Positions 35,227 to 45,175 of a DNA stretch of 64,000 bases are shown here, in pieces. The position numbers and the translations under genes were made by a program. The notes beneath the pieces are model-generated. The model saw only the letters and a list, made by a program, of their open reading frames with translations, did no database searches and was not told the DNA's origin. Location of the stretch: contig WPDH01000092.1 of NCBI GenBank assembly GCA_019137255.1, positions 62,001 to 126,000 on the forward strand, read 5' to 3'. Position 1 is the stretch's first letter. The number at the start of each line of letters is the position of its first letter. Source of the DNA: Corinectria fuckeliana (lineage: Eukaryota > Ascomycota > Sordariomycetes > Hypocreales > Nectriaceae).

Positions 35227-36674
35227 ATGGCAACCCGAGCGAAGGACTCGGCCGAACAGCCCGTGCTCATCATCGGCGCCGGAATCAGCGGCCTGCTTCT
35301 CGCACAGCGGCTTCGTCGGGAAGGCATCCCCTTTCAAGTGTTTGAACGTGATGCCGATCTCATCACTCGCGGCGTTGGGTGGGGTCTGACATTGCACTGG
35401 TCGCTCCCAGCGTTACGAGCGCTTTTACCAGAGGACATTGTCCAACGCCTGCCAGGTGCTTACGTCGGTCGTGCCGCTGTCGCCAGGGGCGAGTCGTCGA
35501 CCTTTCCCTTTTTTGATCTGAGCACTGGAGAGCTAAAGGCCGCGACGCCGAAAGCCTCCGAGTCACAGCGTATCAGGGTCACGCGAGAGAGACTGAGACA
35601 ACTGCTGGCCACAGACATCGACGTTGCGGTACGTTCCTTTTCTCACAGTCTACAAGCTTGATTTAATGATTTAATGCTGATTGATATTATTTGCGGAATG
35701 AAGTGGGAGAAGACTTTCTGTAGCTTGAAATTCGGCTCCAATGCAGTCACGGCTACATTCGAAGACGGCTCGTCTGCCGTAGGCCGTCTTCTGGTGGCAT
35801 GCGATGGCGCTCAATCTCGCGTCCGGCGTGCAATCTTCCCTGACCGCTGGGAGACGTACGGGATACCAGTCCGATTACTGGGGGTAAAGCTTCACTTATC
35901 ATCTGAACAAGCAAAACCCATCCAGGACCTGGACCCTTTCTTCCTGCAAGGCACTGCTTCTGAGAACAACTCTTTTGTCTACATCAGTCGTGAGTATTAA
36001 ACATACGTAGCACGAGCTAATACTAACAAACACTAGTCCTCGACGCCCCTGGAAACAATCCGGAGAGCTCAGATAGGTACACCTACCAGGTTTGCTTGTC
36101 GTGGCCATTCCGCAAGGGGTTTCTCAACAAGCCGGAGCCAATGGAAATCCCTCCTACTAATGACGGAAAACACCGCCTGCTACAAACTCTCGCCGAGACA
36201 TGGGAAGAGCCTTTCAGGACTCTCGCCCGCAATATTCCAGAGGATGAGATCATAAGAGGCTTCGCTCCCCAAGACTTTCCTCCGCCACCTGGCCTCCGTT
36301 CCACTGGCCCAGCTGTTCTGATGGGGGATGCGTTCCATGCAATGGCTATGTGTAAGCTTCTTGATGCGTTAATTGTTTCTGTGTCCATGGAACGACTGAC
36401 AACTATAGATCGAGGAGAAGGTGCAAATCACGCGATTGTGGACGTCCTGGACTTTGCAGAGCAGGCATTGCCACACTTGAAGCAACTCGGCGATTCTGCA
36501 GCATTGAGAACGGCTTTGGACGAGTATGAGGACATTGTTACCAGCAGATCTCGCCCTGGAGTACTAGTATCCCGACAAGCCTGCATGGATGCACATGACT
36601 GGCAACGAATCGGCCCTACAAGCCCGTTGCTTACGAAGAGAGAGAAGAACATTGTGTTTCACGATAGCGTATAG
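35227..36674 (+). CDS. FAD-dependent monooxygenase (salicylate-hydroxylase-like)
   Basis: Group A flavoprotein monooxygenase, 422 aa, expected to hydroxylate or epoxidise an aromatic or polyketide substrate with NAD(P)H and O2. Exons are 35227..35628, 35704..35989, 36037..36351 and 36409..36674. Intron 1 (75 bp) ends at a weaker GAAG acceptor but is the only one that gives DVAWEKTFCSLKF in frame; introns 2 and 3 are 47 and 57 bp. FAD motifs are GAGISG at residues 17-22, the DG motif at Asp168 in CDGAQSRVRR, and the GD motif at Asp327 in LMGDAFHAM. It is the first gene of the oxidoreductase-rich group at 35-46 kb and is the type of enzyme often found in polyketide and meroterpenoid clusters. 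Confidence 0.87.
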
Positions 36675-37266
36675 CAGGTTCCCCGGGATGAAGCAATGAT
36701 ATGTTTATAGGGTGCTTGTTTACAGTGGATAGTGCAAGGGATACGGCTGTGTGCGATGTGAGACTTGTAGCCGTAGTAGCAATGCGGAGTACTTCTTGGA
36801 CCGCAGCAACAAATTACTTTGAGCAATCAACGGCCAACTCACACAGCCGCTCACGAGGACATCATTTTCCACTATGAGCAGAATAAAGTGTTTGTCTAGA
36901 GAATAGCAGACCATTCTTGAGTAGTCTGCTTAGTCGATAGAAGTCGTACATGTTGTTGGTTGTGAGATTCAAGCCTCAGCTTCTTGATCCGTCAAAGTAA
37001 GTCATACCAAATCTTGATGCATCTTTTACAGAATCCATCGATAGCCGTCTCGTCTTCAGGGTTGTTGTAGCCATCCATATGCTTGAGGCTGCATGCTATC
37101 CTGCAGCAGCACAGTTTTCAGAATAAACCCATTAATAAGTATGATGAAGACGCATACTTTTGACGTTAGAGTAAATCAGAGATTGCGCCCTAGGCTCCCC
37201 TCCCATCGCTAGCCACTAACCACCTATAGAAGACGCCGAGCCTCGGCCACGTCAACGGCGCGGCAT
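36675..37266. other. Convergent intergenic region, no gene supported
   Basis: About 0.59 kb between the ends of the monooxygenase and methyltransferase genes. Only terminator-type AT-rich sequence is seen. Confidence 0.5.
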
Positions 37267-38112
37267 CTACTTGCGACAGACTGCAATGATGGCATCGAGC
37301 GGTACGCCTACGCCAGGCTTCCCAGTCTGAAGCGTTATGTCCTGGCTAACCCGGCCGACCTGCTCGACCAGCTCTTCGTGGAACCGGCGCTGGTCGTCCT
37401 CAGGCCAGGTGCCCCAGAACAGCGCCTTGAAGGAGCTCAACAACAACTCGACAAACTCGTCCCTACTCGGCGCGCCATACCAGGCCCTATAGGACAGCAT
37501 CTGCACGTCGCTGAAGCCAGCGTCCTCCCGCATACACTGTGCCACGCCGTCGGCGGTGAACCATTTTTGCGGCACGGGCACGCTGAACGGGGTCGTGTCC
37601 GGGCGGACAATGCGCTGCGCGGGGACGATGACATCTTCGAGGTAGCCAAGGTAGGACCACGAGGTGACGAGGGCGAGGCCACCCGGACGCAGGGTGCGGT
37701 AGATCTCACGCGCGGCTGCCGGGCCGTCGCTGAAGAAGGGGATGCCGAGGTTGGTGATGCTGTGCGTAAAGGTGCCGTCCACAAAGGAGAGCTTCTCGGC
37801 CGGCATGACGGCGACGTGAGCGCCAGCCACTCCCCGGAGCTTGGCCTCAGCCAACTGGACCATGCCCTGTGCCACGTCGGTAGCGTGGACCGTGACGTTT
37901 GGGTTGCGCTGTAGAACTTCCTCGGACACAATGCATGTTCCGCAGGCGTTGTCGTGCAGGACGGCTTCCGCATCCGTGAGCAAGCCGGCGAGTTCGGGCA
38001 GCGTGAGAAGATGCCGGGCCACGGCTCGGGTTGCTCCGCCCGTCATTGTCTCGTACCGGGCGGCCGTGGCGTTGAAGTGTGCCTCTGCCGCGGCTGTATT
38101 TACGTCGGCCAT
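37267..38112 (-). CDS. Class I SAM-dependent methyltransferase (UbiE-like)
   Basis: Intronless, 281 aa. The N-terminus AEAHFNATAARYETMTGG is typical of UbiE/COQ5-like and natural-product C- or O-methyltransferases. Motif I is altered: VLHDNACGTC (residues 51-60) in place of the common LDxGxGxG, an accepted variant in fungal family members. VHATDVAQGMVQLAE carries the acidic SAM-ribose residue, and TLRPGGLALVTSW follows the SITNLGIPFF region. G+C is clearly higher than in the flanking spacers, which gives several long antisense open frames that I treat as shadows. It converges on the FAD monooxygenase. Substrate unknown. Confidence 0.86.
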   Translation of the reverse strand: MADVNTAAAEAHFNATAARYETMTGGATRAVARHLLTLPELAGLLTDAEAVLHDNACGTCIVSEEVLQRNPNVTVHATDVAQGMVQLAEAKLRGVAGAHVAVMPAEKLSFVDGTFTHSITNLGIPFFSDGPAAAREIYRTLRPGGLALVTSWSYLGYLEDVIVPAQRIVRPDTTPFSVPVPQKWFTADGVAQCMREDAGFSDVQMLSYRAWYGAPSRDEFVELLLSSFKALFWGTWPEDDQRRFHEELVEQVGRVSQDITLQTGKPGVGVPLDAIIAVCRK

Positions 38113-38783
38113 GATGATCTGTGTTTGCTTGAGATTTTGGTTGGTTTCTTTTGATTTCTTGTTGATGTTGTAGCAATAATCGCACTTGATAGAATTGGAG
38201 GAGAACTAGGTACCAGCCTTCTCCAGAACTACCTCAAGGAATCCTGACTTGTCTTATCTCGAGGGTAAATCTGGCATGCACGTGCCATGCCAGTGCTATT
38301 CGCGAGCCACACGTCATTGTACCTACCGAAGGAAGATAGTGCTTACATGCTGCAAGATGATAGTCCGAGATGTTTCTGCTTTAAAGCCTCATTAAAGTGC
38401 AGAAGACGTCACCATTAGGGCAGGTATGAACAAGATTTAAATGTATAATAGTGAAACAAAGGTGCTTGTACACCAGCCCTGAGTTAACTATGCTGCCATG
38501 CCGAATATGGCGAAAGGGACTGGTGTGAGTTGAGATCTGGGGATGCTGTCTTCGTCGTGCACGGCTCATATAAGCTCGGTTGTGTGATAATAGTCTCCCT
38601 TTACACTTATCGATGCGACGAGTTTCATTGATCAAATTAGCTGGGTAGAATAGGAATCCAACTAATACTAGAGTATATTGCAGTATAAAAGAGCAAATCA
38701 TGAAGACGTGTACTCCGTACTTGTAGCCTGTTCACTTCGCGGTTAACATGGCCCAGCGTCTTCGCCCTCCTAGACCTTCGCGA
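38113..38783. other. Intergenic region, promoter of the UbiE-like methyltransferase
   Basis: About 0.67 kb, with TACTCCGTA at 38711..38719 and otherwise plain sequence. The open frame at 38381..38701 shows no recognisable motif. Confidence 0.45.
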
Positions 38784-39573
38784 TTAATTCGATAGCACCG
38801 GCGACTTGCCAATCCATCCAGACTCGCCGTTCATCTCCTTTAAAACCCATGCCGCGATGCTCTTTCTCGACAAAAACATGCCGTCAGTGCCGGACCCCGT
38901 GTATGTAGCGTTCACCGGCGCCTCGGCACCGTTCCCGAGAAAGGGAACCCGGAACAGGGTCCATTTCAGCTGTGCGACGTCTTGCGAGGTGACAAAGCTG
39001 CCCAGCCCCTTGAACTCTTCAAAGGCGGACCCGCCGATTATTTTGATGAGAATAACCGACGCCTTCCACTTGAGAGCGCCCTTGTCCTGTGGCGCGGTGA
39101 ATGAACACGTGCCAAGCACCATGGCCCTCTCGAACTTGTTGGCGATGAGTAGAGGGAATATTGACTTCATCGCATCAGTGACGGGCTGCGTCTTGTTATT
39201 CTACTGATTTCCAAATTTAGTTGATCCGGAAAACCCACGGTGCCTTTCGAGCTCGCAACAGGTCCCGCGAACGAGACAAAGATTGTGGCACCGGATGTGA
39301 CAGCCTTCTGCAGGCCGGCTTCGTCCTCAAGAGTGCCGTGGATAACGGTGACATTTTCGTTGCTGCTGATGGCGTCGGGTAGCTTGCCGGGGTTCCGCAG
39401 GTAAAGAGTCAGTCGGTGACCCTTCTCTAGGGCAGCCGAACAGAATTCCAAGCCTGACGGGCCTAGGAAACAACCACGAATTCAGGATCATGCAGTGGAG
39501 ATGCGGGTCTGATGCAGTCAGGAACTTGGTGCTTACCGGTGGCTCCGATGACCAGGATATGCGCTGCGGTCAT
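38784..39573 (-). CDS. NmrA-like / atypical SDR NAD(P)-binding protein
   Basis: Rossmann-fold protein of about 218-225 aa, likely an NAD(P)H-dependent reductase or redox-sensing protein. Minus-strand exons are 39537..39573, 39462 down to 39239 (or 39260) and 38784..39200. Intron 1 (74 bp) splits the nucleotide loop: ILVIGATG joins PSGLEF. The second junction is uncertain, because the strong GTGGGT donor gives a very short 38-bp intron, whereas GTTGCG upstream gives 59 bp. Later sequence is KSIFPLLIANKFERAMVLGT, TLFRVPFLGNG and ending GWIGKSPVLSN, as in anchor-type SDRs. It is divergent from a second protein of the same broad fold at 40576, with two 19-bp CGG-N13-CCG repeats between them. Confidence 0.75.
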
Positions 39574-39746
39574 GATTAAAATAGTGCCTTCCTTTCTCAA
39601 CGGTATAATCCGAATAAATGAGGTGGGAATGAACGTGAAGAGACGAGCAAGATGGCTGGCCATTAAATAATTGGTAGAAACAGTACCTGGCGGCCTGAGT
39701 AAATAGGACTAGGCAATTTCCATTCCATTTCAAATCATGTCTTGGC

Positions 39747-39765
39747 CGGATGTATTTTGACTCCG
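39747..39765 (+). promoter_or_regulatory. CGG-N13-CCG element, copy 1
   Basis: CGGATGTATTTTGACTCCG: inverted CGG and CCG triplets 13 bp apart, the kind of site bound by Zn2Cys6 dimers. It lies 174 bp upstream of the NmrA-like start at 39573. Confidence 0.45.
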
Positions 39766-39784
39766 GTCCTGATCAAGCCTCGCT

Positions 39785-39803
39785 CGGATGTATTTTGAAT
39801 CCG
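39785..39803 (+). promoter_or_regulatory. CGG-N13-CCG element, copy 2
   Basis: CGGATGTATTTTGAATCCG, identical to copy 1 at 18 of 19 positions, starting 38 bp after it. Conservation over the whole 19 bp, with random-looking sequence between, points to a duplicated operator. Confidence 0.45.
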
Positions 39804-40575
39804 TTGCTGTATGTACTTTGGTTCCACGTAGACTTAGAACCTACTAAGCTAGCCATCAGCAACCTTCTATAAGTTGCATAGTCAAGTGCATCATGATGAC
39901 GCCTGGAGATTTTGAGTCTCAAGTATTAGTCTTAGTGGAATGGCCAGGAACCGTGAACTGTGTATTAATGACACCATGTCCACGTCTGGAGTTCTGGGTT
40001 CCGTCCGTCGATGACAAAGAAAGCAAGTATCTTTGTGAGAAATCCCAACAAGCATTCGCCGAAAGCTCGCACTACGGAAAAACATTCCACCCGCAGGTCG
40101 TTGTTCATCACTCCCGAACCCCGAGACGCTGCAAAGCAACATACATTAGTGCTGACATGTTCCCTCAACCTCCGCAATGTCAGATTGGTAGCCTAAAACC
40201 AATCGTAGAGGTGTCATCGGTGAGTCTCAGGGCCCGAGATGCGCTATGGATCAGCTATGGTAGGTAACCCTCGATATGCAACGCCGGGGTAGTCTAGAAC
40301 CCGCTGTGCGGCACATGGATAGAGTACTGGCTACACAGCCTCGAGAAGCTCTGACGTAGATATCCAGCTGCTGAATAATGGTCACTAACTGTCCATAGGC
40401 GTGGGAAACGCAGTCGAGAGCGCGAATGGAACGCTGCTGGAAATACCAAGTACTACATAAAGTCCCTCTATAGGCTCAAAACATTGAACATTTCTCTGCA
40501 CACGTTCTAAAGATATTCATTCTTTGCACCTCATCTTCAATCATCATCTCAAACAAACAACAAACTTGCGTTAAA

Positions 40576-41627
40576 ATGTCTTCCATCGTCGCTGTCGCAG
40601 GAGGAGCCGGCAGCCTGGGCCGCACCATTGTCGAAGCCATCCTCGCGGACGGCAAATTCGACGTTGTGGTCCTGTCTAGAAATGTAAGTGCAGACTTCTC
40701 CCTTTTCCCCATTACCATCAGAGTCCTAACTGAAGTATATAGGCTAGTGCAGAGAAGGAGAAGGAGATTGGGGCGCGCATCATCCCTGTCGACTACACCA
40801 ATACTGACGCGCTGGTCGAGATCCTCCAAGAAAACAATGTCCATACCCTCATTTCTTGCGTCAATTCCCTGGGCGACTCCAGGCCCGAACTGGACCTCAT
40901 GAAGGCTGTGGACAAGTCCGTGACAACTAAGCGCTACGTACCGAGTATCTGGGGCACCACGTACACCAAGGAGTGAGTCGCTGCCTGATACAGAGCCGGT
41001 GCGAGTCTTAATCGGCTAATCATTCGCAGAATGGGATCCTCCCCCATTGTCAGGTCAAAGCTTGACATCCTTGCTGCTGTGTCTCGTACCAATCTGGAAT
41101 ACACATCGTGGTACACGGGCTACTTTGCAGACTACTGGCTCGAGCCGCACATGAAGACGTACATGATGAGGCTTCCCCTGTTCGTCGACGTGGCCAACAA
41201 CGTCGCTGGAATCCCAGGGTCTGGCAACGTGCCCGTGGCAATAACGTACACTTTGGACGTGGCCAAGTTCGTCGCAGCGTCCCTGTCGCTCCCGAAATGG
41301 GAGCCTGAGACGTACGTGATCGGCCAGAAGTTGACCATGAACGAGCTGGTCGCGCTCGCTGAAGAGGTCAAGGGCACGAAGTTCAAGAAGACGCACGATT
41401 CTTTGGAGACTTTGAAGGCTGGCAAGATCACAGAGCTGCCGAGCCACCCAGAGTTGTATTCTTTCTTCCCCAAGGAGCAGCTCCAAGGCTTGCTGGCCAC
41501 CTTCGGCATTGGGTTTGAGAGTGGATTTTTCGACTTGAAGCCGAGCCGGACCATTATGGATGATTTCCCGGATATCAAGCCCAGGTCTATGGTGGAGCTG
41601 ATGACGGAGGCTTGGAAGGGGAAATGA
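40576..41627 (+). CDS. Isoflavone-reductase-like (NmrA family) NAD(P)H oxidoreductase
   Basis: Atypical SDR of 311 aa in the phenylcoumaran-benzylic-ether/isoflavone-reductase-like group, expected cytosolic. Exons are 40576..40683, 40743..40972 and 41030..41627, with introns of 59 and 57 bp and clean GT-AG ends. The dinucleotide loop is VAVAGGAGSLGRT at residues 5-17; NNVHTLISCVN and KRYVPSIWGTTYTKEM mark the central sheet; EYTSWYTGYFADYW and VAITYTLDVAKFVA are typical of the family's substrate half. It faces away from the related 38784..39573 gene, so the two could share regulation. Which compound it reduces is unknown. Confidence 0.86.
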
Positions 41628-42068
41628 AGCGAAATTGACCCTCTACACTCCTTAGCTATCTATCATCAGACTTAGTTATACAAAGTTGCTCTTTACATGT
41701 AACTCAACCAGAGTCGACTCAGGTGATGTGTCTATTGACAAGGACAAACCCGACGAGCCAAAAGAGCGGGCGGTGCATATCGTTGCCCAAAGACTTGTGG
41801 TTTGGTCACATTTTTAGCGCTGAGTTTCCTGGCGAATACTACAACAAAAACTCGTACATGTAACACGAGAAACGAGATGTTTAGAGTAGTATTGCCTAGC
41901 CTAAAACTTTGCTACCTCAATCTAGAGCTGTGTTTGCTCTTGTCATACCATGAATCACAGGCCTGTTGTGCGAGTACAGTAGCAAGTTGCATTCAATTAA
42001 CACTTGTGTCAGTTCATGTAGGTAAAGACAGAATACCAAGAAGTGTCAAGACTGTCATACCAAGCCCC
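41628..42068. other. Convergent intergenic region, no gene supported
   Basis: About 0.44 kb between the ends of the isoflavone-reductase-like and GMC genes. I see only terminator sequence. A long plus-strand open frame entering the GMC gene from here is antisense shadow. Confidence 0.5.
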
Positions 42069-43745
42069 TCAGCGGCGCGCGACTGGATCTTCCGACAGCT
42101 GCTCAGCCAGTCTCAACGAGAGCGCCGCAAGTGTAAGCGACGGGTTAGCCTCGGCGCTGACGGGCAAGACAGACAAGTCGCACACCCACAGGTTGTCAAA
42201 GCCCTTGACTTGCAGGTTCGAGTCCACGACACCCTCACCCTTGGGCCCGTCCATTCGCATGGTGCCGCACTCGTGGGAGAAGACGCCGAAGCCCAAGTGC
42301 TGCGGGCGTGGGGCGGCGTGGTCGCACTCGCTCTCTGCGTCATGGTAGATGAAGCTGTTCCTGACCTTGCGGATGATGTCTTCCATGCCCGCCTGCACAA
42401 CCTGCTTGACCGGCGGCCGCCGGATGCTGAGAACCGGATCGATGCTCGGGAGGTTGATCACTTCGTTCCCGTCGTCCAGGATGCCGATGAACTCGAACAG
42501 GACGCAGATGGTGTCGTAGTCTCCCTGGTTCTCGAAGCCCTTCTGCGGGTTGATGAGCTTGCCCGCCCGGTTGTAGTACTGCGTTGTCGGGAGGGAAGCA
42601 GAACTACCAGAAAGGAAGAAGTTTGCATTGACGGTGACGGTGAGGAGACTGACTGCGCCCTCGATGTTGACGAGACTCTTCAGGTTCAGCGGCTTTGAAG
42701 TAATGCCGGGGTCCTTCTCCTTTCCAAACCTGACGTAGAAGATGTCGTGGTCGATGAGACCCCTGCCGACGAGTGGGTTCAGGCGCTGCAAGCCACTGTT
42801 GAGGGCAATGGTCGCTGTGCCAATGGCACCAGCAGACAGGATCACCTTGGCTTTGCCAACGTTAAGGTCCATCATGACCTTGTTCTTGGTGTTGCGAACC
42901 TTGAGGGCCCTGATCTTCCTGCTGCAAGGTTGCGAACGAGACAGTGTTAGCGAGTCTGTGGCAAGAAGTGGAAAGGCGTATAAAGACGCCGCAGTAGATA
43001 CTTACGAGCCATCACTCTCATCCTGCTCTAAGGCGACGACCTCTGTGGTTAGGACCACGTTCAAGAACGGGTCGTTGGCGTAGATGCGGTTCATCAACGA
43101 AAGGGTGGTGCTGTACGCGCACTGAGGAAACTTGTAAGGGGCAGGGGCGTTGAACTGGGCTGCGACGGGCATCAGGTCGAAGTCGGTGCCGGGCAGAGAA
43201 GTCTCGAGCATGGTCTTGACCTCGTCAATCTCTGCAATGGTGATCTGGCCGCTGTCCTGCGGATACTTGGCATCCTTCTGCGAGTTGTCGGTGATGAAGT
43301 TGAAGGCCGTGTCGTACCCGCCGCCGGTCTTGAGGTACGCGTGGACTTCCTCGGGGTAATACTCCTGGAGGGTTCCGTCGCTGATCTCCGGAGTCCAGAT
43401 GCCCCAGAGGTTGGAGCGGCCGCCGACGCAGTAGACGGGGCCGCCGACGTAGGACTCGGAGCCCTCGGTGCACTGCACCTTTGCTTTGACGGCATCGTAC
43501 ACGCTCTCGTTGCCCTCGGGCGAGTTGCTGGCGCCGCGGTTGAAGTAGGGACGCGAGGTGTTGAGGACGTGCGTGGAGAAGATGACGCCTCCACGCTCGA
43601 TGAGGAGGACCTTCTTGCTCTTGCGGGCGAGGATCTCCGCGAGAGGGCCGCCACCAAACCCGCTGCCTACGATGATGTAGTCGTAGGCGTCGAGGTTGCT
43701 GAGGTGGCACACCACGTCGAGGTCCATGGTGAGAAGGTGCTCCAT
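42069..43745 (-). CDS. GMC-family FAD oxidoreductase
   Basis: Flavoprotein alcohol/sugar oxidase or dehydrogenase, 530 aa. Minus-strand exons are 43006..43745 and 42069..42921 with one 84-bp intron, joining EDESDGS-type sequence to RKIRALKVRN. The ADP-binding motif VGSGFGGGP is at residues 26-34, a second FAD contact region reads YCVGGRSNLWGIW, and KVILSAGAIGTATI matches the GMC pattern. The C-terminus has FSHECGTMRM and then AEANPSLTLAAL, whose Asn belongs to the usual His/Asn catalytic pair. Overall it recalls pyranose-2-oxidase-type GMC proteins more than secreted glucose oxidases, and no signal peptide is seen. It is next to tailoring-type genes and an MFS pump. Confidence 0.85.
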
Positions 43746-45175
43746 GATTGCAGGCGGGTCAAGGCTTTGTCTTTGGAATGGTAAGATAGGATATGAGAAG
43801 GAGATGGATAGAGGATATCTCTTAGCAGGACAGACGATGCGGGGAGTTGTTATATGGGACACTAGATCGTGTTGCTACATGCATACTTTGCAAACTCTCC
43901 ATGCTGGTGACTATGATGGTTGCCATCTCTCTTCCTCCTCCGCAAGGAGGATTATCCAGTTCACATGCCACAGGTCCACGTCACATGCCGTCCCCCCATT
44001 AGGGATTGCACAGCCAGCCACGTTCACTCCCAAAGAGACAGGCTATGCGTAGCAAGATACGCAGCTTAGCATTGCGCTCGGAGTCTGTAACATTTAGGCC
44101 TATCAGCAAGCCTCGATCGCCTCCCCGGCGCGCGATTGCCCGCACACGTCCCGTGTCTCAGCCGTCTACCAGTTACGGATCGCACAGCCAGCCACTTTCA
44201 ACCCCCAACGAGACCTCTTAATCTGGGCTCTCATGCATGGTCAGATATGCAGCTCAACATTGCCTTCGGGGCATCGGCAATCGTGGTCTTTTTGCAGGCC
44301 TAGAGCTCTTCTTCATCCCGTGTCTCAGCCATTCCGTGGGGTATCACTGGAAAGAAGGGGTTGGAATTGCCGAAGGATCTAAAAGTCGTGTCACTCACAC
44401 GATGGGCCTTCAGCGCGGGGTCGTACGCCACCACGTCCATTTCCGGCCTATCAAGTCCGGAGCATGTTTGCCCTTGTTCTCGTATAATCTGCTTGGAACT
44501 GTATGTTTCATTCTTTGGAGCGTATCGTGCGAGTACGACATATGCAGTCATCTCTGTAGCCTGCACCGTTGCGGTTACGGCCGGCTTTGAAGCCCTCCTC
44601 GTCTATTGTGATATGGTAGCGACAGCATATCTATGTTGTGTTGGCTTGGACTCATGTCGGCAGTTGATTGAGAGTTCAACCATGCTTTATCATCTGCAGC
44701 GCAAGTTTCTTGTTGATTAGCCATGTATCTATTCGTACTCTGAGTTTGTCACTCTCGAGGGTTTACGGTATGTGACTGGAAGCTACCCTGCGCAAGCATC
44801 ATAGTCCTGTCGCCCATTCCATATCCAGTCAGCGACTCGTAGCTTCAAAGGTCTGCTGGACAATCAGCGGTGCCACGCAATGGCGGCCGAACGGTATCAC
44901 CATTAGGAATGGCCGCTCCAAGCCATAACTAGCACATCTTTTGTACGTCGGTAAGACAAGGTCTCCTCAAGATAACGCCGGCGGGCAAGAACGTTTATGT
45001 ACCACGTCATTATTGACTCAGCTGACTACCCCTTGCAACTGCGGCACATGCCTAACAGAGACTATCCTCCTGCCCCTCTAAGTCTTAAGTAGTCTTACAA
45101 TTTTTCGAACTGTTACAAGCCATTTTCCCTTCAGACTTCGGACATGTGAAGCCGACCGCCAACTGGCGACGCGTA
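43746..45175. other. Long intergenic region with an imperfect direct duplication
   Basis: About 1.43 kb. It contains the repeat pair at 44001..44270, listed separately. The open frames 44237..44590, 44300..44566 and 44361..44720 overlap each other and show no recognised domain. No gene is called. Confidence 0.45.
44001..44270 (+). repeat. Imperfect direct duplication, two units about 170 bp apart
   Basis: Unit A (about 44001-44075) and unit B (about 44175-44270) both carry GCACAGCCAGCCAC, then TTCA(C/A), CCCAA(A/C)GAGAC, and further on GATA(C/T)GCAGCT(T/C)A(G/A)CATTGC. B has an insertion in the middle. The order and spacing of the shared blocks point to a diverged tandem duplication, not to an inverted-repeat element. 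Confidence 0.55.

Larger units (their letters stand above)
39574..40575. promoter_or_regulatory. Divergent promoter region between two NmrA-like genes
   Basis: About 1 kb between divergent starts at 39573 and 40576. It holds the CGG-N13-CCG pair listed separately. The 124-codon open frame at 39893..40267 shows no recognisable domain and I do not call it. Confidence 0.5.

Noticed and set aside
37378..37914. 178-codon open frame antisense to the UbiE-like methyltransferase (and its minus-strand twin)
   Set aside because: Low-complexity, Arg/Ala-rich composition and full overlap with a gene having clear motifs.
41802..42698. 298-codon plus-strand open frame
   Set aside because: It is antisense to the well-supported GMC oxidoreductase exon and lacks any domain; G+C-rich coding DNA often leaves such frames open.
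43696..44720. Possible small genes in the GMC-MFS spacer
   Set aside because: Several overlapping frames on both strands, no motif, no splice partner; the duplication explains part of the pattern.
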